The notes under the pieces are model-generated. The model was not told the DNA's origin. It was given only the letters and a program-made list of their open reading frames with translations, and did not search any database. A DNA stretch of 50,900 nt from an uncultured bacterium (GTDB taxonomy: Bacteria; Bacteroidota; Ignavibacteria; Kapaibacteriales; UBA2268): assembly GCA_937875295.1 (NCBI GenBank), contig CALLXS010000085.1, positions 1-50,900 on the forward strand. Reading direction: 5' to 3'. The position numbers were made by a program, and so were the translations under genes. Positions 42,513-50,900 of this stretch are shown one piece after another (positions within the stretch are counted from its first letter, which is position 1; each line of letters starts with the position of its first letter).

Positions 42513-44816
42513 TTATTTCATAAATTTCGCGGAATGCACGCTTTTATCAGAAATTAAATTAATAAAATATGCCCCTTCAGCTAAGTTACTTATATTAATT
42601 AAATTTGAGCTAATTTCATCATTTAGAATTAACTTTCCTCTGGTATCAATTATTTCAAATCTTATTATTCCGAGCTTATTAATTTCTTCTTGATTTAACA
42701 AAATATTCCCAAAATTATCTTGAGAGATTAATTTATTATTATTTACTTCAACAGTTACAAAATCATCTAAAATAGATACTTCTGAAGTCAGATGTTGATA
42801 GAAATTATCATATTTTTTATTAGAAAGTACTAAATACCATTTTGCTTTATATGGTAATTTTATATTAAATTCATTTTCATTTTTATATTCATTATAATAA
42901 TATGCTTTATAATTTTCTCCACTCTTGAATTTATTATAATTATCCTCATCAACTAGAAATGAAGTAATTTCACCTTTTGACTCTGGATTCCAATAATAAA
43001 ATCTGCTCCGCTGAGAATCGTGCTTTTCAATTAAATCAGTCAAAATATTTATAGATTTTAATTTAATATTTAAGCCATATTTATATGTTTCATCGTTATC
43101 AGTATCATTAAGATCTTCGACTTGATTATTATCTATTATTACATTAGGATAAGGCAAATTGTAATTATAAGTATTATTTGCTTTTGTAATAGTTTGATTA
43201 AGTAAATATACTTTTGTATCCTCTATAGGAGCAGTTTTATAGACTGGATGAACTGCTTGTATATAATAAAATTTATTTTCGCCTACGTCAAAGCTTGCTT
43301 TTCCATCAGAATCAGTAAAAATTGTACCAGAATACAAAATACTAGTGCCGTTTCTTGCATAAATATGTAATTTAGCTCCGGGCATCGGTGTACCGATTGA
43401 ATCCGTTACAGCTACATTAAAAGTAGAAGTTTTTGCATAATAATTTGAAAAATTAACATTATAACCATCAGGTCTAAATCCATTTACCATTGAATTTTCC
43501 CAACCATAGCTTCCGCCAGCCATCATATTTGTAATTCCATAAGCACTATTGCCATTTGGCTCTAATCCACCTCTAAAAAACTCAAAATGATACCAATCAT
43601 TATCCCAAATTGAACCAAATACGTGATCTTCTGCCCAAGTACCAAGATAAATTATCGGAATTAATGCAGTGCGGCAAGCTGCAGCTATTAAAAAAGCATC
43701 TTCGTTGCACATACCGTCGTGTTTCATTAATATTTGATTTGGTTGAAATGATCGTGGCAAAGTTACATTAATTGGTAGCGCTCTTGAACCCCAATTTCCT
43801 ATTACATCGAGAGCAAAATCATTATCTTTAAATTCTCTTCCATAAGGTAGATAAGTCATAGTGCGGTTCCAAAGAATTCTTGGTTTTTTCATTATTTCGC
43901 CAAAACGTGGGATAGATGTCACTTCTCCTTTAGTAGTTTTAATGTTTACAGGCATATAATTTTGAGTGGCATCAGGATTATTCCAAATATAATCCCTCCA
44001 GAAATACCCATAAGTACGCTGTTCAGTAGCTGTGGCATCATCAGCAACAAATACACCTTCTTGATCCATCTTGAAATGTACTACATAAAAATAGTAGATA
44101 TCTTTTGGTATTTCATTCCAAATTGTATCTTTGGTCTCAGGATCGTAAATGCGATAAGTAGTAGTAGTGTAATAATCATTATTTGCAATTGAGCCATGCT
44201 CTACCAATTTCACATATTGAAGCGAATCGGCAATATTATAAATTAATTCTGCATTTTTTATTATGACATCAATATCTTTACGAAACCTATTATTTGTAAG
44301 AGTATTAATAGATGAATAAGCAATCACAAAAGCGACTTCGTCTTTGTATTTATTATCAGCTTTTATAATGAGTTGAGCAAAATCATCATCTAGTCCTTTT
44401 TCATATAGCAATTGGAATTTTATTTGCAATTGAGCCTTCAGCCAATTTGGAGCAAGTTTTAATGCTTCTTTAGCTTGGTCAGAGATTATTACTTTATTTT
44501 GATTTAATTTTATGCTTAAATCATCAGTATTTATTTCGTAAGAAAGATATTCTTTGTTGAATAAAGTAATTTCAGAACTTAATGTAGCTTTCACAGCTTT
44601 TTTTTGTATAATATTATTTGGTTCAATTATCTGTATCTTTCGATTAAATACTTGATTAGTAATATTTGGGATTGGTATAGGTTCTGCTTTTAGCTCAATT
44701 TTATTGATGCTATGCTCTTCATCGGCTTGAATTTTATTTACCTGAATATCAGCAGATTGTACTTTTGCACTGAATAAAATAAATGCAAAAATTATTAAAT
44801 ATTTTGTACTTTTCAT
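42513..44816 (-). CDS. T9SS-sorted transglutaminase-like protein
   Basis: 767 residues. Signal peptide (YLIIFAFILFSAKVQSA). A transglutaminase-core-like segment lies near 365-415: HDGMCNEDAFLIAAACRTALIP with Cys370, then WAEDHVFGSIW with His398, and DNDWYHFEFF supplying an Asp, the Cys-His-Asp order of the superfamily. Such domains act as cysteine peptidases or cross-linkers, or lack activity. A small beta domain of the carboxypeptidase-regulatory kind follows (about 465-540: DSIGTPMPGAKLHIYARNG). The end is a T9SS sorting domain (FEIIDTRGKLILNDE, AEGAYFINLISDKSVHSAKF). Promoter 53-84 bp upstream. Surface location is predicted; substrate unknown. Confidence 0.8.
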   Translation of the reverse strand: MKSTKYLIIFAFILFSAKVQSADIQVNKIQADEEHSINKIELKAEPIPIPNITNQVFNRKIQIIEPNNIIQKKAVKATLSSEITLFNKEYLSYEINTDDLSIKLNQNKVIISDQAKEALKLAPNWLKAQLQIKFQLLYEKGLDDDFAQLIIKADNKYKDEVAFVIAYSSINTLTNNRFRKDIDVIIKNAELIYNIADSLQYVKLVEHGSIANNDYYTTTTYRIYDPETKDTIWNEIPKDIYYFYVVHFKMDQEGVFVADDATATEQRTYGYFWRDYIWNNPDATQNYMPVNIKTTKGEVTSIPRFGEIMKKPRILWNRTMTYLPYGREFKDNDFALDVIGNWGSRALPINVTLPRSFQPNQILMKHDGMCNEDAFLIAAACRTALIPIIYLGTWAEDHVFGSIWDNDWYHFEFFRGGLEPNGNSAYGITNMMAGGSYGWENSMVNGFRPDGYNVNFSNYYAKTSTFNVAVTDSIGTPMPGAKLHIYARNGTSILYSGTIFTDSDGKASFDVGENKFYYIQAVHPVYKTAPIEDTKVYLLNQTITKANNTYNYNLPYPNVIIDNNQVEDLNDTDNDETYKYGLNIKLKSINILTDLIEKHDSQRSRFYYWNPESKGEITSFLVDEDNYNKFKSGENYKAYYYNEYKNENEFNIKLPYKAKWYLVLSNKKYDNFYQHLTSEVSILDDFVTVEVNNNKLISQDNFGNILLNQEEINKLGIIRFEIIDTRGKLILNDEISSNLINISNLAEGAYFINLISDKSVHSAKFMK

Positions 44817-44868
44817 TTCAAAAATACCTCGTATTTAGTTGATATAATTATTAATTAACAAATATTTA

Positions 44869-44900
44869 CAAATTTATACAAAAATAATTATATTATCAAA
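44869..44900 (-). promoter_or_regulatory. Promoter of the transglutaminase-like gene
   Basis: On the minus strand TTTG (44900-44897), 20-nt spacer, TAAATTTG (44876-44869): a full match to the TTTG / TAnnTTTG consensus of the group. A second TATTTTTG overlaps at 44886-44879. The start codon is 53 nt downstream. Confidence 0.6.
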
Positions 44901-44913
44901 TTCAATTAAAAAA

Positions 44914-44943
44914 AAAGAGCTTTCAACTAAATGAAAACTCTTT
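44914..44943 (-). terminator. Intrinsic terminator after the TonB receptor gene
   Basis: AAAGAG-x-TTTCA / TGAAA-x-CTCTTT with a 6-nt loop, followed on the minus strand by a run of T from 44913 down. Confidence 0.8.
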
Positions 44944-44973
44944 CTTTTATGACTAAAATAAATATTTATTTTT

Positions 44974-47382
44974 TTAATCTAATTTAAATCTTGCACCGGC
45001 ATAAATTTTCCTGCCGAGCATCGGACCCCATACCATTGAGCCATCAAAATATTCACCGAATGGCTCATTATATGCAATAATTGGGTGAGAAATCATGTAA
45101 TTTGTAAGGTTTTCTCCCCCTACATAAATCTCAAAGTTAGATATATTAAATGTAACTTGTGCTTGTAATGTAAAGAAAGGATCGAAAGTCTTTGGTAATC
45201 TATACTCTATAGGATTTAATTCAGTGCTTGGTATCGTACCGCCACCATTTACAACTCCAGTAACGTCAAATTTAAACATTCCCTCTGGTGTAACATATGC
45301 TAAATTTAAGTATGTTTTATAGCGACTCGCTAATGGTTTTTCTATTAATTCGCCATTTACAGTCATTTTTACATCATTATATCTATATGCTGCCATCACA
45401 GTAAAATCTACAATTGGAGAAAAAGTTATATCAATTTGATAAGCATTAGAATATGATTTACCATCTAAGTTGTAAAAATGAACTTGACCAGGATTTCTTT
45501 CTAAATCAACAATTGTCTGATTTATAAAGTCAGTTCTGTAATAATCTGTATTAATAGTAAAATCAGTATTAAATAGATTTAGTAAAAATGTAGCGTTTAT
45601 TCCATAATTAATTGCTTCTTCTGGATTAAGCGGTTCATTTATAAAAATATCACGCGAGCTTATAAATAAGCCAGCATTTTCTGCGAAAATATTTGGCAAA
45701 TGATAACCCTTTCCGACAGATCCTCGTAAAGATATTTCTTCAATAGGTTGATATTTCACATGTAATCGCGGAGTAAATAAATTCCCATATATATTATGGA
45801 AATCATATCTAGCACCTGCAATAATTGCTATTTCTTCGATCCCTGTATAAGTGTACTCTATAAACACACCAGGTACTCTTTCAATTTTATTGATTGTAGT
45901 ATCTTTTAAATTAATAGCATTTTGCAAATTATTTGTATAATGCTCTTGATATTCATCATAATTGAAGCTAGCTCCTAAATTAATTTTATGAATATGTTCA
46001 TTTGCTTCATGCTCGCCCGAAGAATGCATTTCTTCATCTTCATTATATTCTTCAAATTCTCCATCATCACTATGCGCCATGGTTTCAGAATGATTATGTC
46101 CTTCGTGATCTTCAGCTTCAGAATGATTATGTCCTTCATGATCTTCAGAATGATTATGACCTTCATGATCTTCTTTTTTATGTCCAAATCTTGTTTCATA
46201 AAGGATTTTCCCAAAGAAAGATTTTTGGTTGCCGTCGTAATTCTTTAATCCATAATATGAATTTTGATTATGAGTAGATAGTGCATACATACCGGCTATA
46301 CTATTATATGAAGTAGTAGGCAAAACGTACCCCATTTTCCCGAATAATTCATATCTTTCTGTTTGGATTTGTATACCATATTTAGATTTATCATTATTTG
46401 AGAAGTAACCAGTTTGTCCCGATTTACGAGTTTCATTTAGTGCTTTGATAGTATGAATTGTATGCAGCCCATTATTTTCATATTCCCATTTATTCATTAA
46501 TCCATATTGAGTTTCTAATGGATGGTCTAAAAACATATCATCATTATGGTCAATTTCATTTCCAAAATAATTATAATGAAGCATTAAATTTGTATTCAAA
46601 TTATCAGTTATTCTAAGCTTTGTTACAGCATCTGCTTCAAGCATTCCATGAGTATTTCCATATAGATTTAAAAACAACTTTTCAGATGTAGATGGTTTTT
46701 TATATTCTACGTTAATTTGACCAGTTACAGATTCATATCCAGCAGTTACTGATGCTGCTCCTTTAGAGATCTGAATTGACTCCATCCACTGCCCAGGTAC
46801 ATAATTTAAACCATAAGTAGTAGCTAATCCTCTCAAATTTGGGATATTTTCAGTCATCATCTGAGTATAAATACCCTCTAAACCTAATAATTCGATTTGC
46901 TTTGCACCAGTTACAGCATCAGTATAATTTACATCAACTGAAGGATCAGCCGTAAAACTCTCTGATAAATTACAGCAAGCAGCTTTTTGCAATCCTGAGA
47001 ATGATATTTCTCTTGTATTTATAGCAGATTCCGATAATATTAAAGCAGATTGCTTTCCGTAGACTGTAACAGCATCTGAAGTACTCGGTTCTAATTGAAC
47101 TTCAATTTTTGTAATATCTTTGCCAATTTCTTGCTTAAAAGTTTGATAACTCGTGTAAGAAACAATAATTACATTACTTTTTGAACTCTTTTTGAGTTTG
47201 AACTCACCCTTTGAATTTGTTTGAGCACCAGAATTTGTATTTTCCCAAATCACAGTAGCACCTATCAGAGGAGTTCTTTTTTGATTTACATCATAACCAT
47301 AAACAATACCGCTAATATCTGCAGCTTTTATATTTAAAGCTGATATTATTATGATTAAAATTATATATTTTATATTTTTCAT
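44974..47382 (-). CDS. TonB-dependent receptor with His-rich extracellular loop, probable metal uptake
   Basis: 802 residues. Signal peptide, then a carboxypeptidase-regulatory-like domain (about 22-100: ISGIVYGYDVNQKRTPLIGATVIWENTN). The plug has KAACCNLSESFTADPSVDVNYTDAVTGAKQIELLG (about 133-167), a hallmark of Bacteroidota receptors linked with metal homeostasis. The 22-strand barrel ends at the last residues. One outer loop (401-466) is exceptionally His/Glu-rich, with EDHEGHNHS repeated three times, likely catching Zn, Cu or Ni. A HYC_CC_PP-like protein gene lies just upstream on the same strand, fitting metal handling. The exact metal is unknown. Confidence 0.92.
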   Translation of the reverse strand: MKNIKYIILIIIISALNIKAADISGIVYGYDVNQKRTPLIGATVIWENTNSGAQTNSKGEFKLKKSSKSNVIIVSYTSYQTFKQEIGKDITKIEVQLEPSTSDAVTVYGKQSALILSESAINTREISFSGLQKAACCNLSESFTADPSVDVNYTDAVTGAKQIELLGLEGIYTQMMTENIPNLRGLATTYGLNYVPGQWMESIQISKGAASVTAGYESVTGQINVEYKKPSTSEKLFLNLYGNTHGMLEADAVTKLRITDNLNTNLMLHYNYFGNEIDHNDDMFLDHPLETQYGLMNKWEYENNGLHTIHTIKALNETRKSGQTGYFSNNDKSKYGIQIQTERYELFGKMGYVLPTTSYNSIAGMYALSTHNQNSYYGLKNYDGNQKSFFGKILYETRFGHKKEDHEGHNHSEDHEGHNHSEAEDHEGHNHSETMAHSDDGEFEEYNEDEEMHSSGEHEANEHIHKINLGASFNYDEYQEHYTNNLQNAINLKDTTINKIERVPGVFIEYTYTGIEEIAIIAGARYDFHNIYGNLFTPRLHVKYQPIEEISLRGSVGKGYHLPNIFAENAGLFISSRDIFINEPLNPEEAINYGINATFLLNLFNTDFTINTDYYRTDFINQTIVDLERNPGQVHFYNLDGKSYSNAYQIDITFSPIVDFTVMAAYRYNDVKMTVNGELIEKPLASRYKTYLNLAYVTPEGMFKFDVTGVVNGGGTIPSTELNPIEYRLPKTFDPFFTLQAQVTFNISNFEIYVGGENLTNYMISHPIIAYNEPFGEYFDGSMVWGPMLGRKIYAGARFKLD
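46085..46173. repeat. Three copies of a 27-33 bp coding repeat for the metal-binding loop
   Basis: GAATGATTATGTCCTTC-type units (complement of the coding strand) recur three times and encode DHEGHNHSE. One spacing carries two extra codons. Near-identical DNA suggests recent slippage expansion, so loop length may vary between strains. Confidence 0.9.
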
Positions 47383-47502
47383 TTGTTTATTCCATTTATT
47401 TAATTATTAAAATATTATTATATTTACCTAAATATTAGGTATAGTTGATTTATTAAATTTATTAATAATCTAATTTCAAATACTTAATGATTGAGTATTA
47501 TA

Positions 47503-48039
47503 TTAAATAATGGAACTATAGGGATCATCTTCATTTGAAGATGATAAATAAATATGAGAGGCTGGAAAGAAATATTTTGTTTTATATTTCTGTTTGGTTG
47601 TAATAAATTTATTTATAATGCTTTTATTTGCTTCCTTTTTATAAGCAATATTTATAGGAAGTAATTCATAATCTGAATTTATTTCAAAATTTATTTTATA
47701 ATTATTAAATGAAAATACATCATCTATTGCAATATCTATTTTATTTTCCTCGCAACATTCTTCACTAAAAGCAATATGTTCTGAATTACAACTTATATGT
47801 TGATGATCCAAATGCTCAATATCAGATATTACATTTTCCTCGCTATGCTCACAGTAGCATTCAATATCTTTATTTTCATTGTGATGATGATGACATGGGC
47901 AGCCTGCATCATAATTCATAGATACATTTAATTTATGATGATGCATACAATTATGAAAATAAATATTTACTCCAATAGCAGAAAATGTAAAGGAGAAAAA
48001 TAACAAAATAGTAACAATATATTTTATAAAACTATTCAA
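47503..48039 (-). CDS. HYC_CC_PP-like His/Cys-rich membrane-anchored protein
   Basis: 178 residues. An N-terminal hydrophobic anchor (IVTILLFFSFTFSAIGVNIYF) is followed at once by HNCMHHH, then CPCHHHH, CYCEH, ISCNSEHIAF and EECCEE, giving about 9 Cys and many His. This spacing matches the small HYC_CC_PP proteins found beside Bacteroidota metal-linked TonB receptors. It probably binds a soft metal in the periplasm and passes it on, or senses it; this is inferred from content and from its position 120 bp upstream of the receptor gene on the same strand. The two genes could be co-transcribed. Confidence 0.75.
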   Translation of the reverse strand: MNSFIKYIVTILLFFSFTFSAIGVNIYFHNCMHHHKLNVSMNYDAGCPCHHHHNENKDIECYCEHSEENVISDIEHLDHQHISCNSEHIAFSEECCEENKIDIAIDDVFSFNNYKINFEINSDYELLPINIAYKKEANKSIINKFITTKQKYKTKYFFPASHIYLSSSNEDDPYSSII

Positions 48040-48178
48040 ATAATAATTAATAATTATAAATGCATTATAATATTGTTGTAACGTAATAATTGTAAAATTG
48101 TTTTATATAATTTCAAATATTAAAATAGAAAAAATAAGCAAATTATAAGAAATATTCGATTATTCTCTAAAAATTCAT

Positions 48179-48186
48179 TAATTTTG
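48179..48186 (+). promoter_or_regulatory. TAATTTTG -7 element upstream of the formiminotransferase gene
   Basis: TAnnTTTG match 51 nt before the preferred ATG at 48238. Its placement also argues against the longer reading frame that opens at TTG 48184, inside this element. Confidence 0.45.
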
Positions 48187-48237
48187 AATTCTCCTAATTT
48201 GCATAAAATCAACAACATAAATATTTATAGGAAAATA

Positions 48238-49863
48238 ATGAAAAAATTAGTGGAATGTGTTCCAAATTTTTCTGAAGGTTGCAATGCTGAAATAATTGAA
48301 GCAATTGCTCAATCAATAAGACTTACCCCAGGTTGTACTTTATTAGATGTAGATCCTGGAAAATCAACTAACAGAACTGTTTATACCTTCGTTGGCTCTC
48401 CAGAAGCTGTTGTAGAAGGTGCCTTAAATTCTGCTCGCACAGCATATAAATTAATTGATATGACTAAACATACAGGTGAACATCCTCGCATGGGCGCTAT
48501 GGACGTATGTCCATTTGTACCTGTGGCAAATGTTTCAATGGCTGAATGTGTTCAATGCTCTAAAGAATTTGGCAGAAGAGCAGCTGAAGAACTTAATATT
48601 CCAATATATTTATATGAAGAAGCTCAAACTCAAGAATATAGAAAAAGCCTTCCACACATTAGAAATGGCGAATATGAAGGTATCTCAAAAAAAATTATCA
48701 AACCAGAGTGGAAACCGGATTTTGGTCCTGCTGAATTTGTTCCAACTTGGGGAGCTACCGTTACTGGGGCAAGATTTTTCTTAGTAGCATATAATATAAA
48801 TATTTTAGGTACAAGCAATCAAGCACACAGAATAGCATTAGACCTTCGCGAAGCAGGTAGAGGAGAAAATCAACCCGGTAAATTTAAAGAAGTAAAAGCA
48901 ATGGGTTGGTATGTAGATGAATATAATTTAGCTCAAGTTACTGCTAATTTGACTAATTATAAAGTAACAGCTCCTCATATTTTCTTTGAAGCTGTAAAAG
49001 AAATTGCTAAAGAAATTAATGTCGGAGTGGCTGGTTCAGAATTAGTCGGGTTAATACCACTTGATGCAATGCTTATGGCTGCAGAATACTATATTCAAAA
49101 AGAAAATCTATTTATTCTTGATGAAGAGCAAAAAATCAAGCTTGTAATTGATAGAATGGGATTAAATTCAATTTCTAACTTCGATCCACAAAAGAGAATA
49201 ATCGAATATCTAATTAAAGAAAAGCCAAATGAACCATTAGCAAACCTCTCATTACGTGGTTTCATTGAGGAAATCGCTGCACGTACTTCAGCACCAGGTG
49301 GAGGCTCTGCTTCAGCAGCAATTGCTGCCATTGGTACTGGACTCGGTACAATGGTCGCACAACTTACTTATGGAGTACGTAAATTTGAAAATGTAGAGAA
49401 GGAAATGCGTAAAATAATTCCAATTTTGAATAAAGTTACGATGGAATTAATTCCAATGGTAGATGCTGATACAAATGCTTTCAATGATTATGTTGATGCA
49501 ATGAGATTACCTAAAAATACTGATGAAGAGAAAACTATCCGCACTGAAGCTATGCAAGCTGGACTTAAGAAAGCTATTGAAATACCTTTCCATACTATGC
49601 ATCTAGGTGATAGCGCTTGGGATATGATGATAGAAGTTGCAAAATATGGAAATATAGCTTCTAAATCAGATGTGGAAGTCGGAGCTAGAGCTTTGGAGGT
49701 TGGTATTTGGGGAGCATATAAGAATGTGCTAATAAATATGCCGGGTATTACTGATGAAGAATATAAAAACCAAAAATTAAAAGAAGCTCAGTTTATTGTT
49801 GATAAAGCAACTGATAAATGCAATGAAGTACTTCATATATTAAATACAAGAGAGAAGAAATAA
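48238..49863 (+). CDS. ftcD: Bifunctional glutamate formiminotransferase / formiminotetrahydrofolate cyclodeaminase
   Basis: 541 residues from the ATG at 48238, which has TAGGAAAATA in front; an in-frame TTG 54 nt earlier is unlikely. The formiminotransferase domain (about 1-325) starts KLVECVPNFSEG and has the catalytic HTGEHPRMGAMD. The cyclodeaminase domain (about 335-535) has SLRGFIEEIAARTSAPGGGSASAA and LGDSAWDMMIEVAKYGNIASKSDVEVGA. The fused enzyme ends the histidine degradation route by passing the formimino group of formiminoglutamate to tetrahydrofolate and releasing ammonia, leaving methenyl-THF. No other hut genes are nearby, so the supply of substrate must come from elsewhere. A strong terminator follows. 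Confidence 0.94.
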   Translation: MKKLVECVPNFSEGCNAEIIEAIAQSIRLTPGCTLLDVDPGKSTNRTVYTFVGSPEAVVEGALNSARTAYKLIDMTKHTGEHPRMGAMDVCPFVPVANVSMAECVQCSKEFGRRAAEELNIPIYLYEEAQTQEYRKSLPHIRNGEYEGISKKIIKPEWKPDFGPAEFVPTWGATVTGARFFLVAYNINILGTSNQAHRIALDLREAGRGENQPGKFKEVKAMGWYVDEYNLAQVTANLTNYKVTAPHIFFEAVKEIAKEINVGVAGSELVGLIPLDAMLMAAEYYIQKENLFILDEEQKIKLVIDRMGLNSISNFDPQKRIIEYLIKEKPNEPLANLSLRGFIEEIAARTSAPGGGSASAAIAAIGTGLGTMVAQLTYGVRKFENVEKEMRKIIPILNKVTMELIPMVDADTNAFNDYVDAMRLPKNTDEEKTIRTEAMQAGLKKAIEIPFHTMHLGDSAWDMMIEVAKYGNIASKSDVEVGARALEVGIWGAYKNVLINMPGITDEEYKNQKLKEAQFIVDKATDKCNEVLHILNTREKK

Positions 49864-49889
49864 ACAAAATAGTATTTTTATTTATACAA

Positions 49890-49925
49890 AAAATCCCTTT
49901 TTTAGCAAACCAAAAAAGGGATTTT
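49890..49925. terminator. Bidirectional terminator between convergent genes
   Basis: AAAATCCCTTTTTT / AAAAAAGGGATTTT, 14-bp perfect stem with an 8-nt loop, between the formiminotransferase gene and the DUF3078 gene. Confidence 0.85.
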
Positions 49926-49942
49926 CTTCATTTATAATTATT

Positions 49943-50884
49943 TTAAAATATCAAATAACTTAATCCAATTTGAAGACCTTGTTTAAGCTGAGTTCTACGA
50001 GTTTGTGCAATTTCATGAATGATAATTGCAGTGAAATTTACTGATATATATTTATTAATTTTAGCTGCAATATTGTTATCAAATCTTACATCCCACACAT
50101 CTAAGCTATTGAATCTACTAAAAGCCCTTAATCTTCCATCATAAATAATATTTTCCATAATTTGCTTTTTATAAGTAATTACCGATTCTAAACCAGTCTC
50201 AAATAAAAACGTTTTCTCACCATTTGGATCTCCATTATTCGAAAAGGATCTAAATCTATTAGTGAAAGTCTCTTTAAGAGCTGCACCAATTCTGAAAGTA
50301 AATCCAGCTTCATCATCAAACATAAAGCCTAAAGATTGAGTAATATATCCGGGATCAAAAAATGTTGATACTAATTCTGATGTACTATCAGTATAAGTAT
50401 AAGCATCAAGTAGTAATGTTTGTATCGTATTACTAAAGTATGGATCTAATTTCCATTTTAATTTGTATGCTAATAAATTTTCTAAGAAAAATTCATTTTC
50501 GTTACCTCTAAATTGCAAATCACCTAATTTCATCATTCCATAAATGGTTTTCAATTGATTCTTTAGTTTCCAACTTTCCCATTCTTTATCTAATCCAAGA
50601 TTTAAAAAAATGTTCCAAGCAAGAGAATTATCGCCCCCTTGCACCCAATCTTTAAAATAGACCTGTGAAATATTTGCACCGGTTATTCCAGATGGTTTCC
50701 ATTGGCGAGCAATTTTAATACTATCTGCAATTCTTTGCTGTTCTGCTAATAATTTCTGTGCATCTTCAGCTGAAGTTGTTGAAGGAACCGTTGGATTAAC
50801 GTTTGATTGAATTACAGGTTGTGATAATAAAATACCATTTGCGATAAAGCAAACTACTAATACTGCGTAAATAATGTGTTTCAT
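49943..50884 (-). CDS. DUF3078 outer-membrane beta-barrel protein
   Basis: 313 residues. Signal peptide (IIYAVLVVCFIANGILLSQ), a short helical segment (AEDAQKLLAEQQRIADSIKIA), then the DUF3078 pattern ANISQVYFKDWVQGGDNSLAWNIFLNLGLDKEWESW with KLKNQLKTIYGMMKLGD. Alternating strands run to the C-terminal LQIGLSYLIF, ending in Phe as outer-membrane barrels do. The family is common in Bacteroidota and of unknown role. The gene is complete, its start lying 16 bp from the window edge; the upstream neighbour is not seen. Confidence 0.88.
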   Translation of the reverse strand: MKHIIYAVLVVCFIANGILLSQPVIQSNVNPTVPSTTSAEDAQKLLAEQQRIADSIKIARQWKPSGITGANISQVYFKDWVQGGDNSLAWNIFLNLGLDKEWESWKLKNQLKTIYGMMKLGDLQFRGNENEFFLENLLAYKLKWKLDPYFSNTIQTLLLDAYTYTDSTSELVSTFFDPGYITQSLGFMFDDEAGFTFRIGAALKETFTNRFRSFSNNGDPNGEKTFLFETGLESVITYKKQIMENIIYDGRLRAFSRFNSLDVWDVRFDNNIAAKINKYISVNFTAIIIHEIAQTRRTQLKQGLQIGLSYLIF

Positions 50885-50900
50885 ATTTTTTGTAAATTAT

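Noticed and set aside
45975..46277. Several reading frames on both strands inside the TonB receptor gene
   Set aside because: They are shadows of the His-rich coding repeat and have no independent signals.

Overview
The window is a stretch of an AT-rich bacterial chromosome. From about 14.4 kb to the right end it fits a flagellated member of the Bacteroidota/Chlorobiota group, most like Kapabacteria or Ignavibacteria. The evidence is: three secreted proteins ending in type IX secretion (T9SS) sorting domains; TAnnTTTG -7 promoter elements ahead of several genes; a metal-type TonB receptor with a His/Cys-rich partner; a serine palmitoyltransferase-like enzyme; and flgK/flgL, which most Bacteroidetes lack. 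No rRNA, tRNA, CRISPR array, integrase or transposase was recognised. Taxonomy is inferred from gene content only.

Region 1 (1-2.9 kb) holds a divergent pair, a SAM-dependent methyltransferase and a TrmB-family regulator, both archaeal in style. It lies between two copies of a dispersed repeat that folds into three successive hairpins, with a compensatory base change between the copies. Region 2 (2.9-7.4 kb) holds murD and murA and, divergently, a second MurC-type ligase with an unusual EACEYKRSF motif. A conventional murC lies at 25.6-27.0 kb. Region 3 (7.5-14.36 kb) is four minus-strand genes that look like a defence cluster. In transcription order they are: an N-terminally truncated NACHT/STAND protein with pentapeptide and WD40 repeats; an NA37/NdpA-type nucleoid-associated protein; a RelA/SpoT-domain nucleotidyltransferase; and a PD-(D/E)XK nuclease-SIR2-like-TPR fusion whose SIR2 part has lost hallmark residues. 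This is the best candidate for an undescribed system. The NACHT truncation point at 14,356 is also the edge between the unusual left segment and the ordinary backbone, so the left 14.4 kb is an acquired island or, less happily, an assembly chimera.

Region 4 (14.5-29 kb) is backbone: a CpoB/YbgF-like lipoprotein, YmdB-type phosphodiesterase, rarA, rpe, a polysaccharide-lyase-like lipoprotein, glutamate dehydrogenase and an FKBP isomerase. It also has a flagellar hook-junction operon (small helical protein, flgK, flgL) behind a sigma-54-like site, then murC and glnS. Region 5 (29-39.5 kb) has a tight minus-strand operon, sulP, beta-helix protein, T9SS cargo protein, lpxB. On the plus strand follow a TPR lipoprotein, a DUF3467 protein, a serine palmitoyltransferase-like enzyme and a secreted oligoendopeptidase F. 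Region 6 (39.5-50.9 kb) has T9SS-type surface proteins (one with a disrupted neighbour, one transglutaminase-like), a metal-uptake pair (TonB receptor and HYC_CC_PP-like protein), a fused formiminotransferase-cyclodeaminase and a DUF3078 outer-membrane protein.

Start codons were moved from the longest possible reading frame where the sequence favoured an internal start: the methyltransferase, NA37, RelA/SpoT and formiminotransferase genes. Statements on families come from motif recognition by eye; no database search was possible.
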